From Croceimicrobium sp965656185 (GTDB taxonomy: Bacteria; Bacteroidota; Bacteroidia; Flavobacteriales; Schleiferiaceae): 64,000 nucleotides of DNA. A program made the position numbers and the translations under genes. The stretch is taken from the NCBI GenBank assembly GCA_965656185.1, contig CBFHJH010000004.1, forward strand, positions 62,001-126,000, given 5' to 3'. Positions 1-8,913 of this stretch are shown here, piece by piece (position 1 is the first letter of the stretch; the number at the start of each line of letters is the position of its first letter). Under the pieces are notes generated by a model, which saw only the letters and a program-made list of their open reading frames with translations, was not told the DNA's origin and did not search any database.

Positions 1-1
1 A

Positions 2-973
2 CTGGAAACTGGTATTAAAGACCGCGTATCCTACGTTTTGCAACAAGACAAAATTCGCTTGGTTTTAACCTCACCTTTAGGTCCTGGTGGACCGATCAAT
101 GATCACTTGGACAAGCACGGAGACGGAGTTAAGAATGTAGCCTTATGGGTAGACGACGCTCAAAAGAGCTTTGAAGAAACCACTAAGCGTGGTGCCGAAG
201 CTGCCTTTGAACCGAAGACCATAGAAGATGAAAACGGCAAGGTTACCTTAAGTGGTATTAAGACTTATGGCGATACCGTGCACGTTTTTGTAGACCGTTC
301 GGAGTATAATGGTCCTTTTATGCCAGGCTTTAAAGAATGGAAAAGCGACTATAACCCGAAAGAAGCCGGTTTGAAATTCATCGACCACATGGTCGGAAAC
401 GTAGGCTGGGGCGAAATGAACCAATGGGTAGATTTTTACGCTCGGGTAATGGGCTTTGCTCAGTTGGTGTCTTTCGACGATAAAGATATCTCTACCGACT
501 ACACGGCTTTAATGTCTAAGGTAATGACCAATGGTAATGGTCGCATCAAATTCCCGATCAATGAGCCCGCTAAAGGCAAGAAGAAATCTCAGATCGAGGA
601 GTATATCGACTTTTATCAGGGAGCCGGGGTGCAGCATATCGCGGTTGCGACCGATAATATCATCGAAACCATTGACCAATTGAAAGCCAATGGAGTGGAA
701 TTCTTATACGTTCCCGATACCTATTACGACGATCTTTTAGACCGAGTAGGAGACATCGAAGAAGAAGTAGCGGAATTGCGCAAACGTGGAATTTTGGTAG
801 ATCGTGATGATGAAGGCTATTTGCTTCAATTATTCACCAAGCCGGTGGCTGATCGTCCTACTTTATTCTTTGAAATTATCCAACGTAAAGGAGCCAAGAG
901 CTTCGGTAAAGGAAACTTCAAAGCTTTATTTGAATCTATTGAGCGCGAACAAGAAAGTCGCGGCACTTTATAG
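2..973 (+). CDS. hppD: 4-hydroxyphenylpyruvate dioxygenase (5' truncated by window edge)
   Basis: Fe(II)-dependent enzyme converting 4-hydroxyphenylpyruvate to homogentisate in tyrosine breakdown. The frame is open from base 2, so about 323 residues are visible and roughly the first 50 of a ~370-residue family member lie outside the window; the internal TTG at 38 is not a real start. The three metal ligands expected for the family are visible: His in IDHMVGN (about residue 129 of the fragment), His in GVQHIAVAT (about 212) and Glu in TLFFEIIQR (about 291). The C-terminal EIIQRKGAKSFGKGNFKALFE block is the diagnostic HPPD tail. A strong terminator follows directly, so it is the last gene of its transcript. 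Confidence 0.95.
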   Translation: METGIKDRVSYVLQQDKIRLVLTSPLGPGGPINDHLDKHGDGVKNVALWVDDAQKSFEETTKRGAEAAFEPKTIEDENGKVTLSGIKTYGDTVHVFVDRSEYNGPFMPGFKEWKSDYNPKEAGLKFIDHMVGNVGWGEMNQWVDFYARVMGFAQLVSFDDKDISTDYTALMSKVMTNGNGRIKFPINEPAKGKKKSQIEEYIDFYQGAGVQHIAVATDNIIETIDQLKANGVEFLYVPDTYYDDLLDRVGDIEEEVAELRKRGILVDRDDEGYLLQLFTKPVADRPTLFFEIIQRKGAKSFGKGNFKALFESIEREQESRGTL

Positions 974-992
974 AATTTTTGATTAGGAGAAT

Positions 993-1022
993 AAAAAGGC
1001 GAGCAATTAGCTCGCCTTTTTT
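993..1022 (+). terminator. intrinsic terminator after hppD
   Basis: A perfect 12-bp inverted repeat (arms 993-1004 and 1010-1021, AAAAAGGCGAGC with its complement) encloses a 5-nt loop and ends in a T run. The A-rich and T-rich flanks make it able to work in both directions. Confidence 0.9.
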
Positions 1023-1065
1023 GTTTACAAGCAACCTTTCGCGCTATTTTAGTGTCCTACTAACG

Positions 1066-3567
1066 ATGAAGAAATTAATCCTAGCTTCCCTGCTCATTTT
1101 CCTTTCGGCTCACTTGCTGCGAGCTCAAACCTCTTTACAAGGTCAGGTAGTGGATGAGTCTGGCGCTGGCCTACCCTTCGTAAACATTACGATTAACGGA
1201 GGTAAAGAAGGCTTAAGTAGCGATCTCGACGGTTTCTTTAACCTAAGTGATGCCGCCCGAATAGAAAGCCTCCAATTCAGCTATATCGGTTTCGAAACAA
1301 AAGTGCTTCGAGGTGCAGACTTGAAGGCAGATCCCCTGAAAGTAACCTTAAAAGAACGAATCACCCCTCTGGAAGAAGTTACCGTCTTACCAGGCGAAAA
1401 CCCCGCGCACCGCATGATCCGCAATGCGGTAGACAACAAAAAACTCAATGACCCAGCCAAGTTAGAGAGCTTTAGCTACCTCAGCTACAGCAAATTCATC
1501 ATTACTATGAACCGCGATTCGATCGACCCACGCATCGATACCATTATGATGTCGGAGCGGCTCGATAGTTTGCAAATGGCCGAATATCAGGAGAAATCAG
1601 GGCAAGAAGACAGTATTTTAAGGGTAGATAGTTCTGCCTTTCAGTTAAACCAATTTCTTAGTCAGCGCCATATTTTCTTCATGGAAACCCTCACCGAAAG
1701 AAAAGTGAAGAAGCCGCGCGATAATGAAACGGTCTTGGCACAGCGTACATCAGGCTTTAAGAACCCGATGTTCGCGATGATCGTGACCCAATTGCAATCA
1801 TTTTCGTTCTACGATGATTTTGTGGGCATCAGTGGCGATGAATTCTTAAACCCGATCAGTAAAGGGAGTACTAAACGCTATTTCTTTTTGATCGAAGATT
1901 CGATTTTCACGCCTAGGGGTGATACCCTTTTCACCATTAGTTTCCGTCCCCAGCCCAATAAGGTCTTCAAAGCTTTAGAAGGTGTAATTACCATAGATTC
2001 ACGCGATTGGGCCATCCAAAACGTAAGAGCGGTTCCGGCCCAAGAAGGAGGGATGCAGATCGAGATCAGACAAGAATATCAAAAATACGGTCCTCATACT
2101 TGGTTCCCCATTTCTTTTGAAGCAGATATTGACATCCCCTTCGTTAGCATAAATTCTGGTAAACCTCAAGCCTTGATGCGCCGCAAATTAAGCCGCATTA
2201 ATTTAGATCCGAAGCTAAATAGTAAGGACATTTCTAGGGTTGAATTAAGCATCGAAGAAAAAGACCAAGAAGAGGTTGATAGCCTTTTGGCCCTTTACCG
2301 AACCGAAAACCTGGATAGTTTAGAAGAAGAAACCTATACCTACATCGATAGTCTTTCGGAAGCGGAAGACCTAGAGCGTAATTTGGGCATTTTGGTGACC
2401 TTAAGCCGAGGCTATATTCCCTGGGGACCGGTAAATTTCGCGATCGACAAGGTGTTGAATTACAACACCTATGAAGGCTTTCGTTTGGGCTTGGATGTAG
2501 AAACCAATGACCAAGTTTCAGATTGGTTAAGTGTAGGAGCTTATGGCGCCTATGGTTTTAAAGACAAAGAATGGAAATACGGAGCGCGCTTTAAATTAGA
2601 ACTGCATAAGAACAGTCGCTGGGAGATCTTTGGCAATTACTCCTACGACCTCTATGAAACCTCAGCCTTTCAGGTGCCTTATCAAGCAGAAGCGGGACTC
2701 TTACAGGACAATTACCGCCGCTTGTATTTAGAACAATGGGACTTGAGCGACATCCTAAGGTCTGGGATGCGTATCGATCCCTTGCCTAGCTTACGTTTAG
2801 AGCTAGCTTTAAGTGAAGAGCGTCGTCGGACTTTGGGTTTATACCAATTTATACCGGATGGAAACCAAGGGCAATATCGCTTTACCGAGGCCCAGGCTTC
2901 ACTCCGTTTTGCGCCCAGCGAAGAATACGCCGAGACGCCCTTTGGCAAGATCCGTATCAAAGAAAGCACCCCCGTATTCAAGGCCATGTTTAGCCAAGGG
3001 CTTACCGGAGTAGGTGAAGGAACATACGATTACCAGAGGGTTATTTTTGAAGGCGATTATAAGCGAATGAGCCGAGGCTACGGCCAAAGTCACTTCAACT
3101 TACGCTACGGCCGAACTTGGGGCGAAGTTCCCGCTACTAAACTCTTTACCCCTCAGGCTAATTTCAGGAATATCAGCGATCCCTGGGAGGCCAATATAGG
3201 TAGCCTTAGCGACCGGAACTCCTTCGAGACGATGCGCTTTAATGAATTCTTAGCCACCGAATTGGTAACCTTCATGTGGCGACAAGACTTTAGGGCCAAC
3301 CTATTGCGAATTGGCAATTGGGTTCCACATTTAGAATTAGTTAGTCGCGCCGCTTGGGGGCAGTTCGATCAAGCCGATCTGCACCAAAACATTGGCTTGA
3401 AGAGCTTGGAGGACGGCTATTTTGAAAGCGGCTTAGAGATCAATAAGGCATACAACTGGGGCTTCGCTGGCTTTGGCCTCGGAATCTATTATCGCTATGG
3501 TGCCGAACAGTTGCCAGATGCGATCGACAATTGGGCTTTTAAGCTCACTTCGAAGTTTAGTCTGTAG
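1066..3567 (+). CDS. DUF5686-type outer-membrane protein with carboxypeptidase-like regulatory domain
   Basis: Predicted 833-residue exported protein. I chose the ATG at 1066 because it begins a signal peptide (MKKLILASLLIFLSAHLLRA, cleavage before QTS); a longer frame from 979 would run through the preceding terminator. Residues ~25-110 form a CarboxypepD_reg-like beta-sandwich (LQGQVVDESGAGLPFVNITI, then a DGFFNLS turn). The rest has the alternating hydrophobic pattern of a beta-barrel, and the last residues end in an aromatic/hydrophobic strand (AFKLTSKFSL). This domain order is typical of the Bacteroidetes DUF5686 family, whose function is unknown. Monocistronic by position: a terminator stands upstream and a promoter precedes the next gene. 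Confidence 0.85.
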   Translation: MKKLILASLLIFLSAHLLRAQTSLQGQVVDESGAGLPFVNITINGGKEGLSSDLDGFFNLSDAARIESLQFSYIGFETKVLRGADLKADPLKVTLKERITPLEEVTVLPGENPAHRMIRNAVDNKKLNDPAKLESFSYLSYSKFIITMNRDSIDPRIDTIMMSERLDSLQMAEYQEKSGQEDSILRVDSSAFQLNQFLSQRHIFFMETLTERKVKKPRDNETVLAQRTSGFKNPMFAMIVTQLQSFSFYDDFVGISGDEFLNPISKGSTKRYFFLIEDSIFTPRGDTLFTISFRPQPNKVFKALEGVITIDSRDWAIQNVRAVPAQEGGMQIEIRQEYQKYGPHTWFPISFEADIDIPFVSINSGKPQALMRRKLSRINLDPKLNSKDISRVELSIEEKDQEEVDSLLALYRTENLDSLEEETYTYIDSLSEAEDLERNLGILVTLSRGYIPWGPVNFAIDKVLNYNTYEGFRLGLDVETNDQVSDWLSVGAYGAYGFKDKEWKYGARFKLELHKNSRWEIFGNYSYDLYETSAFQVPYQAEAGLLQDNYRRLYLEQWDLSDILRSGMRIDPLPSLRLELALSEERRRTLGLYQFIPDGNQGQYRFTEAQASLRFAPSEEYAETPFGKIRIKESTPVFKAMFSQGLTGVGEGTYDYQRVIFEGDYKRMSRGYGQSHFNLRYGRTWGEVPATKLFTPQANFRNISDPWEANIGSLSDRNSFETMRFNEFLATELVTFMWRQDFRANLLRIGNWVPHLELVSRAAWGQFDQADLHQNIGLKSLEDGYFESGLEINKAYNWGFAGFGLGIYYRYGAEQLPDAIDNWAFKLTSKFSL

Positions 3568-3593
3568 AACAATTCCGAGAAATAGCGTTTTAG

Positions 3594-3601
3594 TAGCTTT
3601 G
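3594..3601 (+). promoter_or_regulatory. -7 promoter box for the RND transporter gene
   Basis: TAGCTTTG is an exact match to the Bacteroidetes TAnnTTTG element, 29 bp before the ATG at 3631. No clear TTTG is present at -33. Confidence 0.5.
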
Positions 3602-3630
3602 CCGCGAATTATTAGCCAGCAAGGCTCAGC

Positions 3631-6003
3631 ATGTTTACTACCATAGCAAGGATCATTTTAAGGAATCGCATCAGGGTCTTAGTAGGCCTTCTTTTGCTGA
3701 GCTTTTTTATGGCCTACCAAGGGCGGTTTGTTAAGGTTAGTTTCAAGTTTTCTCGTCTATTGCCCAAAGACGATCCGGCCCAAATAGACTATGACGACTT
3801 TCGCGAAAGGTTCAATCAAGTAGGAAATACCATTGTGCTGGCCATTGATAGCTTCGATGTATTCCAGCACGGAAACTACAGTCAGTGGCAACATTTACAT
3901 GATAAGCTCAACCACATTCCTGGTGTGATAGGCACCCTTTCGCCGATCAACGCTTTAAACCTAAAGCGAAATGACAGCCTCCAAGAGCTCTATTACCAAT
4001 CGATAAATCCAGACCTGAGAGGGGGAATGCTGGATAGTATTCGTAAAGTCTTTCATAGCCTCCCTTTTTACGAAGGCTTGCTGCTTAGTGAAGATGGTCA
4101 GGTCCCTTTAATGTTGGTGCAATTAGATCCTGATCAACTCTACGATGAAAATATAATACGCATTGTAGAAGCAATAAAAACCTTTGTCCAGGCCGCCGAA
4201 GCTGGCATGCACCGAGATATAAAGATCAGTGGTCTACCGCATATAAGGATGGCCAATACCAAAAAGGTAAGTGGCGAGATCTTCCTCTTGGTTGGCTTAG
4301 CCCTTTTGGTTACGGCCTTGATCCTTTACATTTTCCTCCGCAGTTTTAGGGCAATGATGATTTCCATTGCGGTGGTGATCTTAGGCGTGTTTTGGTCCTT
4401 CGGCTTGATCTCGGTGCTCGACTATGAGATTTCGATGCTCTCCTCGCTCATCCCCTCCTTAGTGATCGTTATTGGGGTGCCCAATTGTATCTTCCTGATC
4501 AATAAATACCACTCCGAATACAAAGAGCATGGCAACCGAGTAAAAGCCTTGCAAAGGGTAATTCGCAAGATCGGCGCGGCTACTTTAATGACCAATGCCA
4601 CCACGGCCATGGGCTTTGCATCTTTGATCCTCACCAATAGCACCATCCTTAAACAGTTTGGGGTAGTCGCTTCCATCAATATTATGATGGTTTTCGTGAT
4701 CTCGATCATTCTTATACCGGTCTATTACAGCTTCTCGCGCCCACCCAAGCAACGCCACTACAAGCACCTGGAAAAACGTTGGATCAAAGGTTTTATCGAT
4801 TGGTTGATCCACACTTCCATGTACCATCGTCCTTATGTATATGGTGCCTTGGCGATCTTGGCCATTATTGCTGCCTTTGGCATCCGCCAGATCGAAACCA
4901 CCGGAAACCTCTCGGAAGAGTTTAAAAAGAGTGACCCTATCTATCAGGACTTAAAATTTTTAGAAGCCCGCTTTGGCGGAGTGGTGCCTTTAGAAGTGGT
5001 AATCGATACCAAAAAGCCGCGCGGTGCCTATAAAAGTGCTACCTTAAAGCGGATGGATCGCTGGCAAAAAGAGATGCAAGAAGTGCCTGGCTTAAGCCGA
5101 GCTCTGTCCATTGTAGATGGATTAAAATTCGCTAAACAAGCCTACTACCGTGGTGAGGCGGAGTTTTACGCTCTTCCTAATAGTCAGGAACGCAATTTCA
5201 TCTACTCCTACATTCCGCGTAATCAAGATCGGGAGAACCAAATGCTAAGCACCTTAGTAGACAGTACCGGTCGATATGCCCGCATCAGTATGCAAGTACG
5301 CGATATGGGAAAAGAAGAAAGTGAGTATTTGCAAAAGGCTTTAGACAAAAGTAATGCGGAGCATTTTCCCACCGAGCGCTACGACATTAAAGTTACTGGG
5401 GCCTGGATGGTATTTCAGAAAGGCACCACCTACCTCATTAAAAACTTGGCACTGAGCCTAGGCCTCGCTATTGCCGTAATCGCCCTAGTCATGGCATTCA
5501 TCTTTCGCTCCTTTGCCATGGTGTTAGTGAGTCTTATCCCCAATTTATTTCCCTTGATCATGACCGGAGCAATCATGGGCTATTTTGGCATTCCCCTCAA
5601 ACCTTCTACCATACTGGTCTTTAGCGTTGCATTTGGAATTTCGATCGATGACACCATCCACTTTCTGGCCAAATATCGCCAAGAGCTGAAACTCACGAAT
5701 TACAATATTGGACAGTCGGTAATTATGGCGGTACGCGAAACCGGTGTTAGTATGTTCTACACTTCGATCGTGCTCTTTTTTGGCTTTAGCGTTTTTACCG
5801 CTTCTAGCTTTGGCGGCATTGTAGCCCTTGGCATTCTGGTAAGTATTACCTTAATCATCGCCATGATCGGAAACTTACTGTTATTACCCACATTATTACT
5901 TAGCTTTGAGAAGCTTATCATTAGTAAATCTTTCACCGAACCTTATATCACTATTTACGGTGAGGACCTCGGTGAAGACGACGATGATGAGGATGAAAAT
6001 TAA
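3631..6003 (+). CDS. RND/MMPL family transporter
   Basis: 790-residue inner-membrane protein with the duplicated RND topology: one N-terminal membrane helix (about 13-30), a periplasmic domain, a five-helix cluster (about 205-375), a second single helix (about 400-420), a second periplasmic domain and a final five-helix cluster (about 605-765). The helix-4 type motif with acidic residues, FGISIDDTIHFLAKY near residue 670, resembles the proton-relay helix of MMPL/hopanoid-type RND exporters. The C-terminus is a cytoplasmic acidic tail (GEDLGEDDDDEDEN), not usual for the family. Substrate cannot be told from sequence; a second, more distant paralogue sits at 29296-31527. The gene rfbA follows after 23 bp and may be co-transcribed. 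Confidence 0.88.
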   Translation: MFTTIARIILRNRIRVLVGLLLLSFFMAYQGRFVKVSFKFSRLLPKDDPAQIDYDDFRERFNQVGNTIVLAIDSFDVFQHGNYSQWQHLHDKLNHIPGVIGTLSPINALNLKRNDSLQELYYQSINPDLRGGMLDSIRKVFHSLPFYEGLLLSEDGQVPLMLVQLDPDQLYDENIIRIVEAIKTFVQAAEAGMHRDIKISGLPHIRMANTKKVSGEIFLLVGLALLVTALILYIFLRSFRAMMISIAVVILGVFWSFGLISVLDYEISMLSSLIPSLVIVIGVPNCIFLINKYHSEYKEHGNRVKALQRVIRKIGAATLMTNATTAMGFASLILTNSTILKQFGVVASINIMMVFVISIILIPVYYSFSRPPKQRHYKHLEKRWIKGFIDWLIHTSMYHRPYVYGALAILAIIAAFGIRQIETTGNLSEEFKKSDPIYQDLKFLEARFGGVVPLEVVIDTKKPRGAYKSATLKRMDRWQKEMQEVPGLSRALSIVDGLKFAKQAYYRGEAEFYALPNSQERNFIYSYIPRNQDRENQMLSTLVDSTGRYARISMQVRDMGKEESEYLQKALDKSNAEHFPTERYDIKVTGAWMVFQKGTTYLIKNLALSLGLAIAVIALVMAFIFRSFAMVLVSLIPNLFPLIMTGAIMGYFGIPLKPSTILVFSVAFGISIDDTIHFLAKYRQELKLTNYNIGQSVIMAVRETGVSMFYTSIVLFFGFSVFTASSFGGIVALGILVSITLIIAMIGNLLLLPTLLLSFEKLIISKSFTEPYITIYGEDLGEDDDDEDEN

Positions 6004-6026
6004 GTCCATCTCCAAAAACCAATAAG

Positions 6027-6893
6027 ATGAAAGGCATCATTCTCGCCGGCGGTTCCGGCACTCGTTTACACCCGCTTACCCTTGCTATAAGTAAGCAGCT
6101 TATGCCGGTATACGACAAGCCGATGATCTATTACCCTTTAAGCACCTTGCTACAAGCGGGGATTAAGGATATTCTAATCATCTCTACCCCGCATGATCTG
6201 CCCCTGTTCCAAAAATTATTGGGCGACGGCAGTAGGATCGGCTGTAATTTCACTTACACGGTACAGCATGAACCCAATGGTCTAGCCCAGGCCTTTGTCT
6301 TAGGCAAGGATTTTATTGGCTCCGACTCGGTGGCCTTGGTATTAGGGGATAATATTTTCTACGGATCTAAGATGGCCGATCTGCTTCAAGAAAGCAAAAA
6401 CCCTGAAGGTGGGGTGGTCTTTGCTTATCAGGTTTCCGATCCAGAACGTTATGGGGTGGTTGATTTCGATGAGAACCTCAAAGCGAAGTCGATCGAAGAA
6501 AAACCAGCCAAGCCCAAGTCCCGCTATGCCGTTCCTGGTCTTTATTTCTACGATAATGAAGTGGTAGATATCGCGCGTGACTTAAAACCATCGGCCCGTG
6601 GGGAGTACGAAATCACCGACGTTAACAAGGTTTATTTAGAAGCTGGCCGCCTCAAGGTAGGTATCCTAGACCGCGGTACTGCCTGGCTAGACACCGGTAC
6701 TTTCTCTAGTTTAATGCAAGCCGGTCAGTTTGTAGAAGTGATCGAAGAGCGACAGGGACTTAAAGTGGGTTGTATCGAAGAAATCGCCTTTCAACAAGGG
6801 TTCATCAACGAAGAAAAACTGGCGGAAATTGCCCAGCCACTACTCAAATCGGGTTATGGCAAATACCTGCTAGACCTCATTGAAAAAGACTAA
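6027..6893 (+). CDS. rfbA: glucose-1-phosphate thymidylyltransferase
   Basis: Makes dTDP-glucose from glucose 1-phosphate and dTTP, the first step to dTDP-L-rhamnose for surface polysaccharide. The 288-residue length is the usual one. The nucleotidyltransferase signature stands at the N-terminus (GIILAGGSGTRLHPLT, residues 3-18), with MPVYDKPMIYYPLS and LVLGDNIFYG further on, and the EITDVN and AWLDTGT motifs of RmlA. No other rhamnose-pathway gene is adjacent, which is unusual: rfbB, C and D must lie elsewhere. The stop codon lies 4 bp before the ATG of the prenyl synthase, suggesting one transcript. Confidence 0.95.
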   Translation: MKGIILAGGSGTRLHPLTLAISKQLMPVYDKPMIYYPLSTLLQAGIKDILIISTPHDLPLFQKLLGDGSRIGCNFTYTVQHEPNGLAQAFVLGKDFIGSDSVALVLGDNIFYGSKMADLLQESKNPEGGVVFAYQVSDPERYGVVDFDENLKAKSIEEKPAKPKSRYAVPGLYFYDNEVVDIARDLKPSARGEYEITDVNKVYLEAGRLKVGILDRGTAWLDTGTFSSLMQAGQFVEVIEERQGLKVGCIEEIAFQQGFINEEKLAEIAQPLLKSGYGKYLLDLIEKD

Positions 6894-6897
6894 GCGA

Positions 6898-7860
6898 ATG
6901 GAGCGTTTTGATCGCTATGTAAAAATGGTCGAGAGCACCTTGGCCCGCCAGGATTTCGACAATGATCCGATCGAATTATACCAGCCGATATCCTATATCC
7001 TCAATTTAGGAGGCAAGCGCTTGAGACCAGCCATGGTCCTAGCCGCATGCGACCTTTTCGAAGGCAAGGTAGAAGATGCTCTGTTGCCCGCATTAGGTAT
7101 TGAAGTGTTCCACAATTTCTCCTTGGTGCACGACGATATTATGGACGACGCCTCCTTACGACGTGGTAAGAAAACGGTTCACGAAAAGTGGAACACCAAT
7201 ATCGCCATCCTTTCGGGAGATGCCATGTTGGTAAAGGCCTATCAATACATTGCTCATGTAGACAAGGCGGTCCTTCCCGCGGTTTTGAAGGTGTTTTCGA
7301 ATACCGCCTTGGAAATCTGCGAAGGTCAGCAAATGGACATGAACTTCGAGGAACAAGCCATGGTTCCGGAAGAAGATTACCTTGAAATGATCCGCCTAAA
7401 AACGGCGGTACTATTAGGTGTAGCTTTACAGATCGGGGCTTTGATCGGTGGGGCAAAAACCAAATCGGCCGCCTCATTATACGATTTCGGGATCAATGCT
7501 GGATTGGCCTTTCAAGTGCAAGACGACCTGCTTGATGCCTTTGGAGACCCCACTAAAGTGGGTAAAAAGGCCGGTGGTGATATCCTGCAGGATAAGAAAA
7601 CCTTACTCATGATCTACGCGGCCGAAATGGATGAATCTGGACTGGCCGACTTGAGAAAACAAGCCTTGGAAGGTTCAGAAAAAGTGCAAGCCTATTGTGC
7701 CTTTTTCGAGAAATGTGGAGCAAGAGCTAAGGCCGAAGCCAAGCGTGATGCATTACTCAAGGATGCTTTAAAGGCACTGGAAGAAGCCCATGGCAAAGAT
7801 GAAGATCTCAAGGCGCAATTGGCCCAATTCGCACAGTGGTTGAGTCACCGCGACCGATGA
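6898..7860 (+). CDS. polyprenyl (isoprenyl) diphosphate synthase
   Basis: 320-residue all-helical prenyltransferase that condenses isopentenyl diphosphate onto an allylic diphosphate. The two Asp-rich motifs are intact: HDDIMDD (residues 78-84) and QDDLLD (208-213), with GGKRLRP at 38-44. Phe at the fifth position before the first Asp, with no insertion in the first motif, is the pattern of short-chain (about C20) synthases; that chain-length call is inference. ATG 6898 is preferred over TTG 6880, which lies inside rfbA. The stop overlaps the next start as ATGA at 7857-7860. Confidence 0.92.
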   Translation: MERFDRYVKMVESTLARQDFDNDPIELYQPISYILNLGGKRLRPAMVLAACDLFEGKVEDALLPALGIEVFHNFSLVHDDIMDDASLRRGKKTVHEKWNTNIAILSGDAMLVKAYQYIAHVDKAVLPAVLKVFSNTALEICEGQQMDMNFEEQAMVPEEDYLEMIRLKTAVLLGVALQIGALIGGAKTKSAASLYDFGINAGLAFQVQDDLLDAFGDPTKVGKKAGGDILQDKKTLLMIYAAEMDESGLADLRKQALEGSEKVQAYCAFFEKCGARAKAEAKRDALLKDALKALEEAHGKDEDLKAQLAQFAQWLSHRDR

Positions 7861-8156
7861 ATTACCTGCAGCAATTAGAAGCTAGTCCACACAAAAGGGA
7901 TCTAAAAGAAGCCCTTCGTGCGCAATTGGCAAAAGACCTTGGTATAGAGCTTGTGCAAGTGCCGGCCGATAATTTATTAGTCTGGCTAGAGAAATGGTTC
8001 GATCAGAGTATCAATCAGCTCGATCTACAGCAATTACTCTATCGCATCGATCTACGCGAAAGCGCAATGAGCAGCAGTTATGAACTCAGCAGGGCCATCC
8101 TAGAACGCGAAGCCCAAAAGGTAATCTTCCGCGCTCAGTACAGCGGCCATCTCTAA
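7857..8156 (+). CDS. hypothetical protein, translationally coupled to prenyl synthase
   Basis: 99-residue soluble protein I do not recognise. It starts with an ATG overlapping the prenyl synthase stop (ATGA), which argues for real translation and coupling. The sequence is helix-rich and charged (LQQLEASPHKRDLKEALRAQ; LDLQQLLYRIDLRESAMSSS), with no signal peptide or membrane helix. Its stop codon interlocks with the stop of the convergent gene on the minus strand (4-bp overlap, 8153-8156). Confidence 0.7.
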   Translation: MNYLQQLEASPHKRDLKEALRAQLAKDLGIELVQVPADNLLVWLEKWFDQSINQLDLQQLLYRIDLRESAMSSSYELSRAILEREAQKVIFRAQYSGHL

Positions 8157-8794
8157 AAGAAATACTGGAATACGGGTGACCAAGAAGTGGCGTAAGGCGA
8201 AAATTCGTCGTGTAATAAATTCAAGCGTAAGCCAATTTGCATAAAGCCCTTTTTACCTACCGGTTGGTAAAAGCCCCCCTGAATAAATAGGACCGGCGTC
8301 CAACGGTTTTCTACCTCAAAAGTACCTAAGGTAGGCCGGTAGAGGTAGGCGTCGTGATTCAATAATTCCCCTTGGGCCCCTGCGAAGATCTTCTCCCAAA
8401 GCGTAAAGGTGGCGAAAAGGTTGGGGCCATGGATCTGATTCTCAAAATTAACGTCGACCCAACCATTAAAGGTAAGGATCTGAGTCCAGCGGGTATAGCT
8501 GTACATATAGCCCAGTCCGGCGATGAAATTATCACTAACACGGTATCCAACTTGCGGGGCTAGAAAAATATTGGTGTTAGTGCCAAAACTCAATCCGGCG
8601 CCACCACCGTATACCAGTCTATCCCAAACCGTTTCGGGCTGTTTAACTTTTGGGGCTCCGCTCCTTTCTTGAGGCTCTTCCTTCTTTTGCTCCTGTTCTG
8701 GCTGATCCTTTTTCTTCTTGAAACGCTCACTTTGAGCTTGCGCTTGAAAGGAAAATGCTAGTAGGCAGAGTATTAGCAAATTTTTCATCTTCAT
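8153..8794 (-). CDS. predicted outer-membrane beta-barrel protein, hypothetical
   Basis: 213 residues. An N-terminal signal peptide (MKMKNLLILCLLAFSFQAQA, then QSERF) is followed by a charged low-complexity linker rich in Lys, Glu and Gln (about 23-50) and then alternating beta strands (GGGAGLSFGTNTNIFLAPQV and later) ending in a C-terminal Phe (SPVFQYFF), as in small outer-membrane barrels. Length and strand count suggest about eight strands. No family name can be given. It is transcribed divergently from sucA, sharing the 119-bp spacer. Confidence 0.75.
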   Translation of the reverse strand: MKMKNLLILCLLAFSFQAQAQSERFKKKKDQPEQEQKKEEPQERSGAPKVKQPETVWDRLVYGGGAGLSFGTNTNIFLAPQVGYRVSDNFIAGLGYMYSYTRWTQILTFNGWVDVNFENQIHGPNLFATFTLWEKIFAGAQGELLNHDAYLYRPTLGTFEVENRWTPVLFIQGGFYQPVGKKGFMQIGLRLNLLHDEFSPYATSWSPVFQYFF

Positions 8795-8879
8795 GTTCCA
8801 AATTTAGCGGTTTAATATAAATGTAAGCGATAAACTATTTTAAAGCTCTATAGTTAAGGCCATGGCATTATATTTATCT

Positions 8880-8887
8880 TAATTTTG
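8880..8887 (+). promoter_or_regulatory. -7 promoter box for sucAB
   Basis: TAATTTTG matches TAnnTTTG exactly and lies 26 bp before the sucA ATG. The -33 element is not clear. Confidence 0.45.
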
Positions 8888-8913
8888 TAGCCAATTTCGC
8901 CTAAGCAAGAAGC

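Noticed and set aside
979..1065. 29-codon N-terminal extension of the DUF5686 gene
   Set aside because: It would pass through the hppD terminator and place a basic segment before an otherwise complete signal peptide.
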